Positions 25,962 to 35,506 of a stretch of 64,000 bases of DNA are shown here, in pieces. The first letter of the stretch is position 1; each line of letters starts with the position of its first letter. This DNA is from Actinomycetospora succinea (GTDB taxonomy: Bacteria > Actinomycetota > Actinomycetes > Mycobacteriales > Pseudonocardiaceae), in the NCBI RefSeq assembly GCF_004363095.1, contig NZ_SNYO01000012.1, forward strand, positions 62,001 to 126,000. Direction: 5' to 3'. A program made the position numbers and the translations under genes. The notes under the pieces were generated by a model. That model saw only the letters and a list, made by a program, of their open reading frames with translations. It searched no databases and was not told the DNA's origin.

Positions 25962-28745
25962 TCAGGTGGCGTGCAGCCGCATGAGCTCGCGCCGGGAGGC
26001 GACGCCGAGCTTCGCGTAGACGTTGGACAGGTGGTAGGCGACGGTGCGCGGGGTGATGTAGAGGTCGCGCCCGATCTCGCGGTTGGTCAGGCCGCGGGCG
26101 ACGAGGGCGACGACGGCCTCCTCGTGCGGGGTGAGGCCGAGCGCGCCGTCGTCACTGTCCGCGCGGGCCGGTGTCAGCCCGGCGGTGTGCAGCAGCTCGT
26201 CGCACCGCGCCCGCCACGGCGCGGCGCCGAGCCGGGCGAGCGTGTCGCGGGCGCCGCGCAGCAGGTCGACGCCGGCACGCCGCTCGCCGGCCGCGAGCAG
26301 GCGGCGCCCGATCTCGGTCTCGAGCCGGGCGATCGCGTGGGGCGCCGCCACGTCGCCGACGCCGGTCTCCGCCACCGAGCGCGGCCGCCCGCCCTCGAGC
26401 GCCAGCCGCAGGCGGGCGACGTCGATCCGGTGTCGCCCGGCCGCCCGCTCCTCCAGGGCCGCGAGCGACGCGGCCGCCTCCCCGCGGCGCCCCAGGGCCA
26501 GGAGCGCCTCGGTCTCGAGCACCCGCGGCGCGAGCATCCCGAGCCCGTCGGCCAGCGCGCGCACCCCCTCGTCCCGCGTCGGCGCGAGGGCCTCGAGGAC
26601 GCCGGCCGGGTCGTCGGAGACCTCGGCCAGGCGCGCCGCCGCGATCGCCGCGCACACGTCGACCCCCCACCAGCGCGGCCCGGCCGCCGCGGCCGCCGCC
26701 AGGTGCGCGCGGGCGTCGGCGGCGCGTCCGCGGACCGCCAGGGCCTCGGCGGCGAAGGCGTGGGCGAGCGCCCCGGGCAGCGCGGTACCGCCGTCGCGGG
26801 CGAGGGTGACGGCCAGCTCGAAGCCCTCGATCACGCCGTCGGGCGCGCCGGTCCGGTCGGCGACCGCGGGCCGGAACGCGAGCGCCAGCGCCAGGCCCCG
26901 GACCGGCTCGCCGGCCCGCGCCCGCTGCACGGCCTCGTCGAGGTCCACGGCGGCCGCGGGGTCGTCGCCGGCGAGCGCCGCCAGCATGCCGCGCACGATG
27001 AGCGCGTCGACCAGGGGCGGGCGGCCGTCGGTCCCGGTGGCGCGGTCGAGGACGGCGCGCGCGTCGGCGCCCCGCCCCAGGGCGGCGAGCCCGAGCACGA
27101 GCGCGAGCCCGCCCGGGAGGCGCACGTCGTCGCCGCGGGCGCCCTGGGACAGGGCGACGCCGGCGGTGGCCACGGCGCGCTCGGGGTCGCCGTGCAGGAG
27201 GTGCAGGATCGCGAGGTGCGCGGCGGCGCCCGCCCGGGCGCGGTCGCCCGGGCGTTCCTCGCCGGACTCGTCCGGTGCGGTCGCGAGCGCCGCCTCGAAC
27301 CACTCCCGCGCCACCCCGAAGCGCCCGGTGAACAGCGCGAGCTGGCCCAGCACCGCCGAGCGCCAGGGCCCCGGCCGGCAGCCCTCCACCGCGCCGGTCA
27401 GCGCCACGGCCCGCGCGATCTCGCCGTCGCCGATGAGCCGTGACGTCGCCGCCAGGAGCCGGCGCTCGCGCTCGTCGGGGTCGGTGCTGAGGTCCGCCGC
27501 GGCGCGCAGCAGGTCGGCGGCCTCCGCGCCCGCGAGGGCGGCGCCCGGTGCGGCGACCAGCTCCTCGATCTCGGTGGCGAGCGCCGGGTCGGGCCCGGCG
27601 GCCGCGGCGATCCGGTGGTCGAGGGCGGCCCGTCCCGCCATGCGGGCGGCCGCGGCGGCGTGCAGGGCGCGGCGCCGCGTGGGCGGGAGGTCGCCGCGGA
27701 CGGCCGCGCGCACGAGGGGGTGCACGAAGCCGATCCGCACCGGCGGCCCGCCGGGGAGCTCCTCGACGAGTCCGAGCCCGACGGCCTCGTCGAGCGCGTC
27801 GGCGGGGTCGTCGAGGCCCGCGACGGCGCCGGCGAGCGCGAGCGGGGCGCTCTCGCCGAGCACGGCCGCGGCGACCACGAGCGCCTCGGTCGCCGGCGCC
27901 GCGCGCGCCAGGCGCACGAGCAGCACCGAGGGCAGGCTGCGCGGGGCGGGCAGGACGTCGGCGGTGCCCGCGAGCACCTCGGCCGGCAGCTCCTCGAGCA
28001 GCGTGCGGGCGTGCAGCGGGTGGCCACGGGTGTGGCGCCACAGCCGCTCGGCGGCCCCCGTGGAGCCCAGCGGCCGCCCGAGCGCCGCCGCCAGCTCCGA
28101 GAGCTCGCCGGGGTCGAGCCCCTCGAGGCGGACCCGGCGGATCGTCTCCCCGGTCGCGGGCAGCCGCTCCCACCAGGCGTCCTGCGCGTGGCCCGACTCG
28201 GCCGCGTCCCCCGGTCCCGCCCCCGGGTGCCGGAGCCCGGCGAGGACGAGCACGCGGTCGTGGCGCAGGCGGCGCAGCGCGAACACCAGCGCCCGCACCG
28301 ACGCGGGGTCGGCCCACTGCAGGTCGTCGAGCACCACGAGCACCGGGTCGTCGTCCGGCACCGCGCCGAGCGCCCCGAGCAGGTCCGCGCCGACGGCGAG
28401 CGGGTCGGCCCGCGGCGCACGGTCGGGGCGCAGCAGCGGGAAGCGGTCGAGGAGCCCGGGCGGCAGGCCCGCGACGAGCTGGTCGAGCAGACCGTGCGCG
28501 AGCGCGGTCTCCGCGGCGTCGCCGGTGGCGGTGAGCACGGCGGACGCGCGGCGCCCGGCGACGGCGCGCGCGAGGAACGCCGTCTTGCCCGCCCCGGCCT
28601 CGCCCTCGACCCACACCACGGCCGGGCGCCCCGCCCCCGCGTCCTCCCACGCCTGGTCGACCACGGCGAGCGGACCCCGACGACCCACGAACACCGGCGT
28701 CGTGACGGCGCGCCGCGACCACGCGGGATCCGGGCGCGACGTCAT
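25962..28745 (-). CDS. LAL-type LuxR transcriptional regulator
   Basis: The 927-residue large ATP-binding LuxR-family regulator has an AAA+ module at the N terminus with Walker A GEAGAGKTAF (about 48-57) and Walker B VLVVLDDLQWADP. A long Ala-rich TPR-like helical middle follows, then a C-terminal LuxR HTH (about 860-925, LTPHEEAVVALVARGLTNRE, ITPRTVAYHLSNVYAKLGV). LAL proteins switch on pathway genes when bound to ATP and inducer. It lies 95 bp upstream of and codirectional with the small protein, membrane protein and P450 operon, so it is a good candidate activator for that operon. Confidence 0.9.
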   Translation of the reverse strand: MTSRPDPAWSRRAVTTPVFVGRRGPLAVVDQAWEDAGAGRPAVVWVEGEAGAGKTAFLARAVAGRRASAVLTATGDAAETALAHGLLDQLVAGLPPGLLDRFPLLRPDRAPRADPLAVGADLLGALGAVPDDDPVLVVLDDLQWADPASVRALVFALRRLRHDRVLVLAGLRHPGAGPGDAAESGHAQDAWWERLPATGETIRRVRLEGLDPGELSELAAALGRPLGSTGAAERLWRHTRGHPLHARTLLEELPAEVLAGTADVLPAPRSLPSVLLVRLARAAPATEALVVAAAVLGESAPLALAGAVAGLDDPADALDEAVGLGLVEELPGGPPVRIGFVHPLVRAAVRGDLPPTRRRALHAAAAARMAGRAALDHRIAAAAGPDPALATEIEELVAAPGAALAGAEAADLLRAAADLSTDPDERERRLLAATSRLIGDGEIARAVALTGAVEGCRPGPWRSAVLGQLALFTGRFGVAREWFEAALATAPDESGEERPGDRARAGAAAHLAILHLLHGDPERAVATAGVALSQGARGDDVRLPGGLALVLGLAALGRGADARAVLDRATGTDGRPPLVDALIVRGMLAALAGDDPAAAVDLDEAVQRARAGEPVRGLALALAFRPAVADRTGAPDGVIEGFELAVTLARDGGTALPGALAHAFAAEALAVRGRAADARAHLAAAAAAGPRWWGVDVCAAIAAARLAEVSDDPAGVLEALAPTRDEGVRALADGLGMLAPRVLETEALLALGRRGEAAASLAALEERAAGRHRIDVARLRLALEGGRPRSVAETGVGDVAAPHAIARLETEIGRRLLAAGERRAGVDLLRGARDTLARLGAAPWRARCDELLHTAGLTPARADSDDGALGLTPHEEAVVALVARGLTNREIGRDLYITPRTVAYHLSNVYAKLGVASRRELMRLHAT

Positions 28746-28769
28746 GGTCCCGACGACATCGCACGCTTC

Positions 28770-28788
28770 GTGTTCTGTCCAGGAACAC
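28770..28788. promoter_or_regulatory. Inverted repeat upstream of the LAL regulator
   Basis: GTGTTC-TGTCCAG-GAACAC forms a 6-7-6 inverted repeat 25 bases upstream of the LAL ATG. It could be an operator. Its distance from the guaB3 stop also allows a role in guaB3 termination. Confidence 0.4.
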
Positions 28789-28804
28789 TTCCGAGTGGGA
28801 TCAC

Positions 28805-28830
28805 CCGGTTGCCGACCGTGGTCGGGCCGG
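28805..28830 (-). terminator. Hairpin at the guaB3 stop
   Basis: CCGG..CCGAC-CGTG-GTCGG.CCGG directly follows the guaB3 stop codon on the minus strand. It is a short GC-rich stem with a 4-base loop and a 3-base internal asymmetry. Confidence 0.5.
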
Positions 28831-29964
28831 TCAGCGACGCACGGAGAGCCCCACGCGCTGGAACTCCTTGAGGTCGGAGTAGCCGGTCTTCGCCATCGCG
28901 CGGCGCAGGGCGCCGAAGAGGTTCATCGTCCCGGCGCCGGAGCGGGCCGGGCCGGTGAGCACGGTCGCGAGGTCGGGTGCGACGGTCGGCACGCGCGTGA
29001 TGCCGCTGCGGGGCAGCGAGGGGTGGGCCGCCGACGGCGTCCAGTACCAGCCGTCGCCCGGGGCCTCTTCGGCCGCGGCGAGCTGCTCGCCGAGCATCAC
29101 CGCGTCGGCGCCGCACGCGATCGCCTTGGCGATGTCGCCGGACGTGCTCATCGCGCCGTCGGCGATCACGTGGACGTAGCGCCCGCCGGTCTCGTCGAGG
29201 TAGTCGCGGCGCGCGGCGGCCGCGTCGACCAGCGCGGTGGCCATCGGAACGCCGATGCCGAGCACGGCGTCGGTCGACGTCGCCGCCGACTGCCCGTAGC
29301 CGACGATGACGCCGGCGGCACCGGTGCGCATGACGTGCATCGCGGTGCGGTAGTCGCCCACGCCGCCGGCCACGACGGGGATGTCGAGGCCCTCGATGAA
29401 GTCCTCGAGGTCGAGCGGCGGCTCGCCGCCCTCGTCCGGCCCCACGTGCTCCGCGGAGATGATCGTGCCCTGCACGACCAGCACCTCGACGCCCGCCGCC
29501 AGCAACGTGGGCGTGAGCTCGCGGGCGTGCTGGGGGCTGACGCGGGCGGCGACCGTGGCCCCGGCGGCGCGGATGCGGTCGAGCGCCTCGGTGAGCAGCG
29601 CCGGCTGCACGGGCGCGGCGTGCAGGCGCTGCAGCTCCGCGACGGCCTCGGCCGGGTCGGTGGCGGCGCGGGTGACGACCTCGCCCAGCACCTTCTCCGT
29701 CTCGGGGTGCCGGGCCCACAGCCCCTCGGCGTTGAGCACGCCCAGCCCGCCGAGCTCGCCGACCCGCGCCGCGGTGGCCGGGCTGACGACCGCGTCGGTC
29801 GGGTGGGTCAGCAGCGGGAGCTCGAAGCGGTAGGCGTCGAGCTGCCACGCCGTCGACACCGCCGACGACGACCGGGTCCGCCGCGACGGGACGATGTCGA
29901 GGTCGTCGAAGACGTAGCTGCGCTGGGCGCTGCGGTTCCGCCCGATCTCGACCTGCTCGCGCAC
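28831..29964 (-). CDS. guaB3: GuaB3-family IMP dehydrogenase-related protein
   Basis: The 377-residue protein has the actinobacterial GuaB3 shape: it lacks the CBS pair and starts EIGRNRSAQRSYVFDDLDIV. TIM-barrel elements include FELPLLTHPTDAVVSP, VVAGGVGDYRTAMHVMRTGA and the phosphate loop region ADGAMSTSGDIAKAIACGAD. GuaB3 proteins are paralogues of IMPDH, and GMP reductase-like activity has been reported for the family, so the guaB3 name is safer than IMPDH. It starts at GTG 29964, 24 bp after guaB2, in the same operon. Confidence 0.93.
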   Translation of the reverse strand: MREQVEIGRNRSAQRSYVFDDLDIVPSRRTRSSSAVSTAWQLDAYRFELPLLTHPTDAVVSPATAARVGELGGLGVLNAEGLWARHPETEKVLGEVVTRAATDPAEAVAELQRLHAAPVQPALLTEALDRIRAAGATVAARVSPQHARELTPTLLAAGVEVLVVQGTIISAEHVGPDEGGEPPLDLEDFIEGLDIPVVAGGVGDYRTAMHVMRTGAAGVIVGYGQSAATSTDAVLGIGVPMATALVDAAAARRDYLDETGGRYVHVIADGAMSTSGDIAKAIACGADAVMLGEQLAAAEEAPGDGWYWTPSAAHPSLPRSGITRVPTVAPDLATVLTGPARSGAGTMNLFGALRRAMAKTGYSDLKEFQRVGLSVRR

Positions 29965-29988
29965 GCGGCAGTTCCCCTCTGTGGCTGG

Positions 29989-31974
<1,986 letters not shown>

Positions 31975-31993
31975 TCACGCCCGAGACACACGA

Positions 31994-32025
31994 AACGGCC
32001 CGGTCCCCTCGGGGACCGGGCCGTT
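31994..32025. terminator. Bidirectional terminator
   Basis: A perfect 15-bp stem, AACGGCCCGGTCCCC with its complement and a 2-base loop, ends in TTCGTCGTTCG. It lies between the convergent DUF5319 and rsdA genes. Confidence 0.9.
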
Positions 32026-32042
32026 CGTCGTTCGGGTGGGTG

Positions 32043-32930
32043 TCAGCCCGTGGTGGACGACGTCGAGCCGGGGCTCGAGGACATCCCGCTCGGGGTCGGC
32101 GTCGAGCCGGGCGGGTCCTCGGTGCCGCGGGTCGACGGGTCGACCGTCTGCGGCTCCGGGCTGGCCGGATCCTCGGCCGGCGGGGCCGCCGGCTCCGCGG
32201 GACTCGGCGTCGTGGCGTCCTCGGGCTGCTGCGCCGCACCCGACGAGGGCTCGGACGACCGCGGCGAGGAGCCGGACGAGGGCTCGCGGGTCGAGGGCGA
32301 CGGGTCGCTCTCGATCGACGTCTGCACCCGGTCGCGCTCGGCCACCAGCGGGGCCCGCTGCTCCGGGGCGACCTGCGGGATGGCGACGTTGGCCTGGGCC
32401 AGCTCGTTGCGCGCGGTCTGGGTGTCGCCGCGGGCGAGGGCGCCGTTGGCCGCCTCGATGCGGTTGCGGACCTCCTCGACGCGCTCGACGCCCTGCGCCC
32501 GCTCCGAGAAGAAGACCTTGGAGACGCCCCAGAGCGTGTCGCCGGGCATGGCGCCGTGCACCGCGACCGTGAGGCCCGCGCAGGCGACCGCGGCGGCGAC
32601 CGCGGCGATGGCGAACGGCATCCGCCGCCGGCCGCGGGAGCGCAGACGGTCGCGACTCTCGTGGCCCGCGGTGACGGCCTCGGCCGCCTCGTCGAGGGTC
32701 ACGAGCTCGGGCATGGGATCGGCCTCGATGTCGGCCCGCCACGCCGCGAGGATCGCCGCGAGGCGATCGTCGTCGGTGCCGCCGAAGCCGTACGCGCCGG
32801 TGTCACCAGCAGCGCCGGCACCGCCAGCGAGCGCGTCGATCAGGGCGTCGTCCGCCCGGACCGCCGCGAGGTCGACGGGGCCGTCGACGAGGTCTCCCTC
32901 GGACCCGCCCGACGCCCGGTGGCCGCCCAC
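32043..32930 (-). CDS. rsdA: Anti-sigma-D factor RsdA
   Basis: The 295-residue single-pass membrane protein has a cytosolic SigD-binding segment (about 18-70, VDLAAVRADDALIDALAGG, DRLAAILAAWRADIEADPMP), one TM helix (about 104-124, PFAIAAVAAAVACAGLTVAV), and an outer region with a helical part followed by a long Pro/Ser/Thr-rich tail from about 195. Its GTG start overlaps the sigD stop region, so the pair is coupled. Mycobacterial RsdA releases SigD after regulated proteolysis. The partner gene matches. Confidence 0.9.
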   Translation of the reverse strand: MGGHRASGGSEGDLVDGPVDLAAVRADDALIDALAGGAGAAGDTGAYGFGGTDDDRLAAILAAWRADIEADPMPELVTLDEAAEAVTAGHESRDRLRSRGRRRMPFAIAAVAAAVACAGLTVAVHGAMPGDTLWGVSKVFFSERAQGVERVEEVRNRIEAANGALARGDTQTARNELAQANVAIPQVAPEQRAPLVAERDRVQTSIESDPSPSTREPSSGSSPRSSEPSSGAAQQPEDATTPSPAEPAAPPAEDPASPEPQTVDPSTRGTEDPPGSTPTPSGMSSSPGSTSSTTG

Positions 32931-33509
32931 TCAACTCACCTCTTCCGAGATCGCGGACACCGCGGTCCGCAACTTTGACAACGCCCGGTGCTGGGCCACC
33001 CGCACCGCTCCGGGGGTGGACTCGACCGCTTCCGCGGTTTCCTCCGCCGACAGTCCAACGACGACACGCAGCACGAGGATTTCCCTCTGTTTGGGCGGAA
33101 GCGTGTCGAGCAGTTGACCCATCTGGACGGACAACGCTCCGTTGAGTGCTCGCTGCTCGGGTCCGTCCCGGGGATCGAGCTCCTCCGGGAGCTCCTCCAC
33201 GGGCTCGGACTTGCTGCGGGCGACCGAACGGTGGGCGTCGACGACCTTGTGGGCCGCGATGCCGTAGACGAAGGCGAGGAACGGACGGCCCTGGTCGCGG
33301 TATCCGGGCAGCGCGGTGAGCACAGCCAGACACACCTCCTGGGCCACGTCGTCGGCGGAGACCGATGACCGTTCCTGCCGGCCGATGCGCGCGCGGCAGT
33401 ACCGCACGACCAGCGGCCGGATGATCGCGAGAACGCGGTTGAGCGCCGAGCGGTCGCCGTCGTTGGCGGCGGCCACCAGGCCCTCGAGATCGTTCCCTGC
33501 GTCAGTCAT
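32931..33509 (-). CDS. sigD: ECF sigma factor SigD
   Basis: The 192-residue ECF sigma factor has region 2 at about 25-95 (YCRARIGRQERSSVSADDVA, QEVCLAVLTALPGYRDQ, FVYGIAAHKVVDAHR) and region 4 at about 130-185 (LPPKQREILVLRVVVGLSAE, ETAEAVESTPGAVRVAQHRA). The ATG at 33509 follows GTGGAG. A longer in-frame N terminus exists but lacks sigma homology. It is cotranscribed with rsdA and placed as in M. tuberculosis Rv3414c-Rv3413c. Confidence 0.93.
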   Translation of the reverse strand: MTDAGNDLEGLVAAANDGDRSALNRVLAIIRPLVVRYCRARIGRQERSSVSADDVAQEVCLAVLTALPGYRDQGRPFLAFVYGIAAHKVVDAHRSVARSKSEPVEELPEELDPRDGPEQRALNGALSVQMGQLLDTLPPKQREILVLRVVVGLSAEETAEAVESTPGAVRVAQHRALSKLRTAVSAISEEVS

Positions 33510-33835
33510 CGCTCCACGTGGCCCCGGTGTTACGCGGGGCGGTGGCGCCGCCGTGTGCATCGGGGTCGGGGCCACCGCCGGACGGTCCGGCACACCGGCC
33601 GAGGTGAGCGGGCCGGGCGCCGACATGGTCCGGTCAGCGTAGCGGGCAGTCTCCCGACCCGGCGCGGCCCAGGACGAAGGAGGCGCGGCGTTCGCCCGAT
33701 CCGGGCCCCGCCACCGGTCCGCGGCACGGTGGACCGCCCGCGGGATGCCGATCACCGGCGTCGGGACGTCGTCGGCGTGGCCCCCGTGGGGTGGGCCGAC
33801 CGGACCTCCCGAACGACCGTCGTTCCGATACGCGG
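33510..33835. other. 326-bp intergenic region upstream of sigD
   Basis: No reading frame here looks coding. GAACGAC-C-GTCGTTC (33811-33825), a perfect 7-1-7 palindrome, lies just past the bldM-like stop codon and could be a short terminator or an operator. No confident promoter hexamers for sigD were found. Confidence 0.5.
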
Positions 33836-34432
33836 TCAGGAGACCAGGCCCCGTCGGAAGCCGTGCGCGACGGCCTGCGCACGGTCGCGGACACCGAGCT
33901 TGCGGAACAGGCGGCGGGCGTGGGTCTTCACCGTGTCCTCGGACAGGTAGAGCTCGCGGCCGATCTGGCCGTTGCTCTTGCCCTGGGCCATTCCGCGCAG
34001 CACCTGCAGCTCACGCTCGGTGAGCTGGACGCCCGAGTCGGCGGGGGTGCGCGGCGCCGGCACCGACGTGCTGGCCAGCGTGTGCGCGAGCGCGGCGACC
34101 AGCTCGGGCCGGGAGGCGTCCCAGCGCAGGTAGCCGCGCGCGCCGCCGGCGATGGCCGCCGCGATGCTGCCGGAGTCGTCGGGGGCGCCGAAGACGATGA
34201 CGTTGGCCGTCGGGTGGGCCGCGACGAGACGCCGCGTGGCCTCCACCCCGGTGGGCACCGCGCGCTGGGTGCCGACGAGGACGACGTCGACCGTCTGCCG
34301 CGAGAAACGCGTGAGCAGTTCGTCGCCGTGGGCGACGCAGTCGATGCGGTGGACCCCCGGGACAGCGGACATCACCCTGGTGAGGCCTTCACGGACGCTG
34401 CGACGGTCGTCGCAGATCAGCACCGTGGTCAC
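33836..34432 (-). CDS. BldM-like orphan response regulator
   Basis: The 198-residue NarL/FixJ-type protein has a receiver domain (1-115) and a C-terminal LuxR HTH (about 133-195, LTERELQVLRGMAQGKSNGQ, LYLSEDTVKTHARRLFRKLG, AQAVAHGFRRGLVS) very close to Streptomyces BldM, which also sits near sigD and guaB. Residue 54, the phospho-acceptor Asp in normal receivers, is Gly here (VVLVGTQRA), so phosphorylation control is unlikely. GTG 34432 behind AGGAGCT matches the BldM start. An in-frame ATG at 34591 with AAGGAG would add 53 low-complexity residues. It is probably a developmental or stress regulator. Confidence 0.85.
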   Translation of the reverse strand: MTTVLICDDRRSVREGLTRVMSAVPGVHRIDCVAHGDELLTRFSRQTVDVVLVGTQRAVPTGVEATRRLVAAHPTANVIVFGAPDDSGSIAAAIAGGARGYLRWDASRPELVAALAHTLASTSVPAPRTPADSGVQLTERELQVLRGMAQGKSNGQIGRELYLSEDTVKTHARRLFRKLGVRDRAQAVAHGFRRGLVS

Positions 34433-34655
34433 GGGAGCTCCTTTCTGCAGCGACCCTGCAGCCGATGAGCGAGCACTCTCCCCCATCGGCGCGCCGGCCG
34501 ACGAGCTTGACCCGCCGCCCGGAGCGAATTCGGTACGGCGTCCGGCCGGTTCGCGTCCGCGGTCGGCCGGCCGCTCGACGTGCCGGTCCATGCGCTCTCC
34601 TTGTACGACGGGCGCAGGACGTGCCACGCCTCGATGGGGCCGAGGGCCTCCACGG

Positions 34656-34673
34656 CCGATCGGCGCCGATCGG
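34656..34673. promoter_or_regulatory. Perfect 18-bp palindrome upstream of the bldM-like gene
   Basis: CCGATCGGCGCCGATCGG is fully self-complementary. It lies 65 bases upstream of the alternative ATG and 224 bases upstream of the main start. It is a candidate operator, and the regulator is unknown. Confidence 0.45.
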
Positions 34674-34830
34674 TGAAACCGACCGGCCGGTGTGGCGACC
34701 CTCCCCCTGTTCAACGTGCGGGCGACCCTACGGTGACGACCGGAGATCCACCGGATTCGACCGTCCGGCGACACTCCTGTGCACTCCGCGTGCGGGGAAT
34801 GATCACGGATCGGAGCCGGTTCGGCAAGCA

Positions 34831-34846
34831 CCCCTGCATGTAGGGG
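34831..34846. promoter_or_regulatory. Near-perfect 16-bp palindrome upstream of whiB3
   Basis: CCCCTGCATGTAGGGG has one mismatched pair and lies in the AT-richer part of the divergent region. It is a candidate operator for whiB3 or the bldM-like gene. Confidence 0.4.
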
Positions 34847-35067
34847 ACCGCTCGGCGATGAATACATCGGGGAATGGCGCACGTCGCATGCCCTTGTCGG
34901 GTCGTGCACAACCGCCATAGGGTCCATCACGGTGATCGCGGTCCGCGCCGGTGCGCGTACACAGCGTGACACCGACAGGAGCACGGCGCGAGGCGGAGCC
35001 GGTCGCGGCCCCGCACGGGACGTGCGCAGGTCGGACCCGTGGGGTCCTCGCGACGTGGAGGTGGCGC

Positions 35068-35358
35068 ATGGCTGACGTCCGCCGGCTGCCGGGACCCAAC
35101 GCAGACGTGTGGGACTGGCAGCGACTCGGTGCCTGCCGTGGCATGGACAGCACGTTCTTCTTCCACCCGGACGGCGAGCGCGGCCCCGCCCGGGCCCACC
35201 GCGAGCGGCGCGCCAAGGCCGTCTGCCAGGGGTGCCCGGTCATCGAGCCCTGCCGCCGGCACGCGATCGCCGCCGGCGAGCCCTACGGCATCTGGGGCGG
35301 CATGTCGGAGTCCGAGCGCGTCGCGGCGGCCACGGGCCGCCCCCGCCGCCTGGGCTGA
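35068..35358 (+). CDS. whiB3: WhiB3-type iron-sulfur transcription factor
   Basis: The 96-residue Wbl protein has the four cluster cysteines at C23, C53, C56 and C62 (GACRGMDS; CQGCPVIEPC) and the G(I/V)WGG turn at 74-78, followed by a short basic tail that binds DNA. The N terminus LPGPNADVWDWQ and the stretch FFHPDGERGPAR match mycobacterial WhiB3 and its Streptomyces homologue WblD. WhiB3 senses redox and NO through its [4Fe-4S] cluster and works with the primary sigma factor. The ATG at 35068 follows GTGGAGGTGG. The position between sigD and groEL1 agrees with Rv3416. Confidence 0.93.
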   Translation: MADVRRLPGPNADVWDWQRLGACRGMDSTFFFHPDGERGPARAHRERRAKAVCQGCPVIEPCRRHAIAAGEPYGIWGGMSESERVAAATGRPRRLG

Positions 35359-35370
35359 GCACGCACGAGA

Positions 35371-35402
35371 ACGGGCCCCCAGCCGCTCGGCTGGGGGCCC
35401 GT
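35371..35402. terminator. Bidirectional terminator after whiB3
   Basis: A perfect 14-bp stem, ACGGGCCCCCAGCC with its complement around GCTC, sits 12 bases past the whiB3 stop and faces the convergent groEL1 gene. The 104 bp from here to the groEL1 stop hold nothing else recognisable. Confidence 0.88.
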
Positions 35403-35506
35403 CGTCGTGTACTCACGCGCTCTGGCGACCACCGGAGCGCGATGCCGCAGCCGACACGTCACGCGACGAAGGAGCGTGAGGGGTCGTGACCGGCTTGGAG
35501 CGACTC

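Larger units (their letters stand above)
34433..35067. other. 635-bp divergent regulatory region between the bldM-like gene and whiB3
   Basis: This is the longest gap in the window and is AT-richer than average near 34780-34920. It contains a possible alternative start for the bldM-like gene (34591), two palindromes listed separately, and a weak promoter-like pair, TTGTCG (34894) and CATAGG (34916), pointing to whiB3. No independent gene is evident. Both flanking genes are likely under complex control. Confidence 0.5.
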
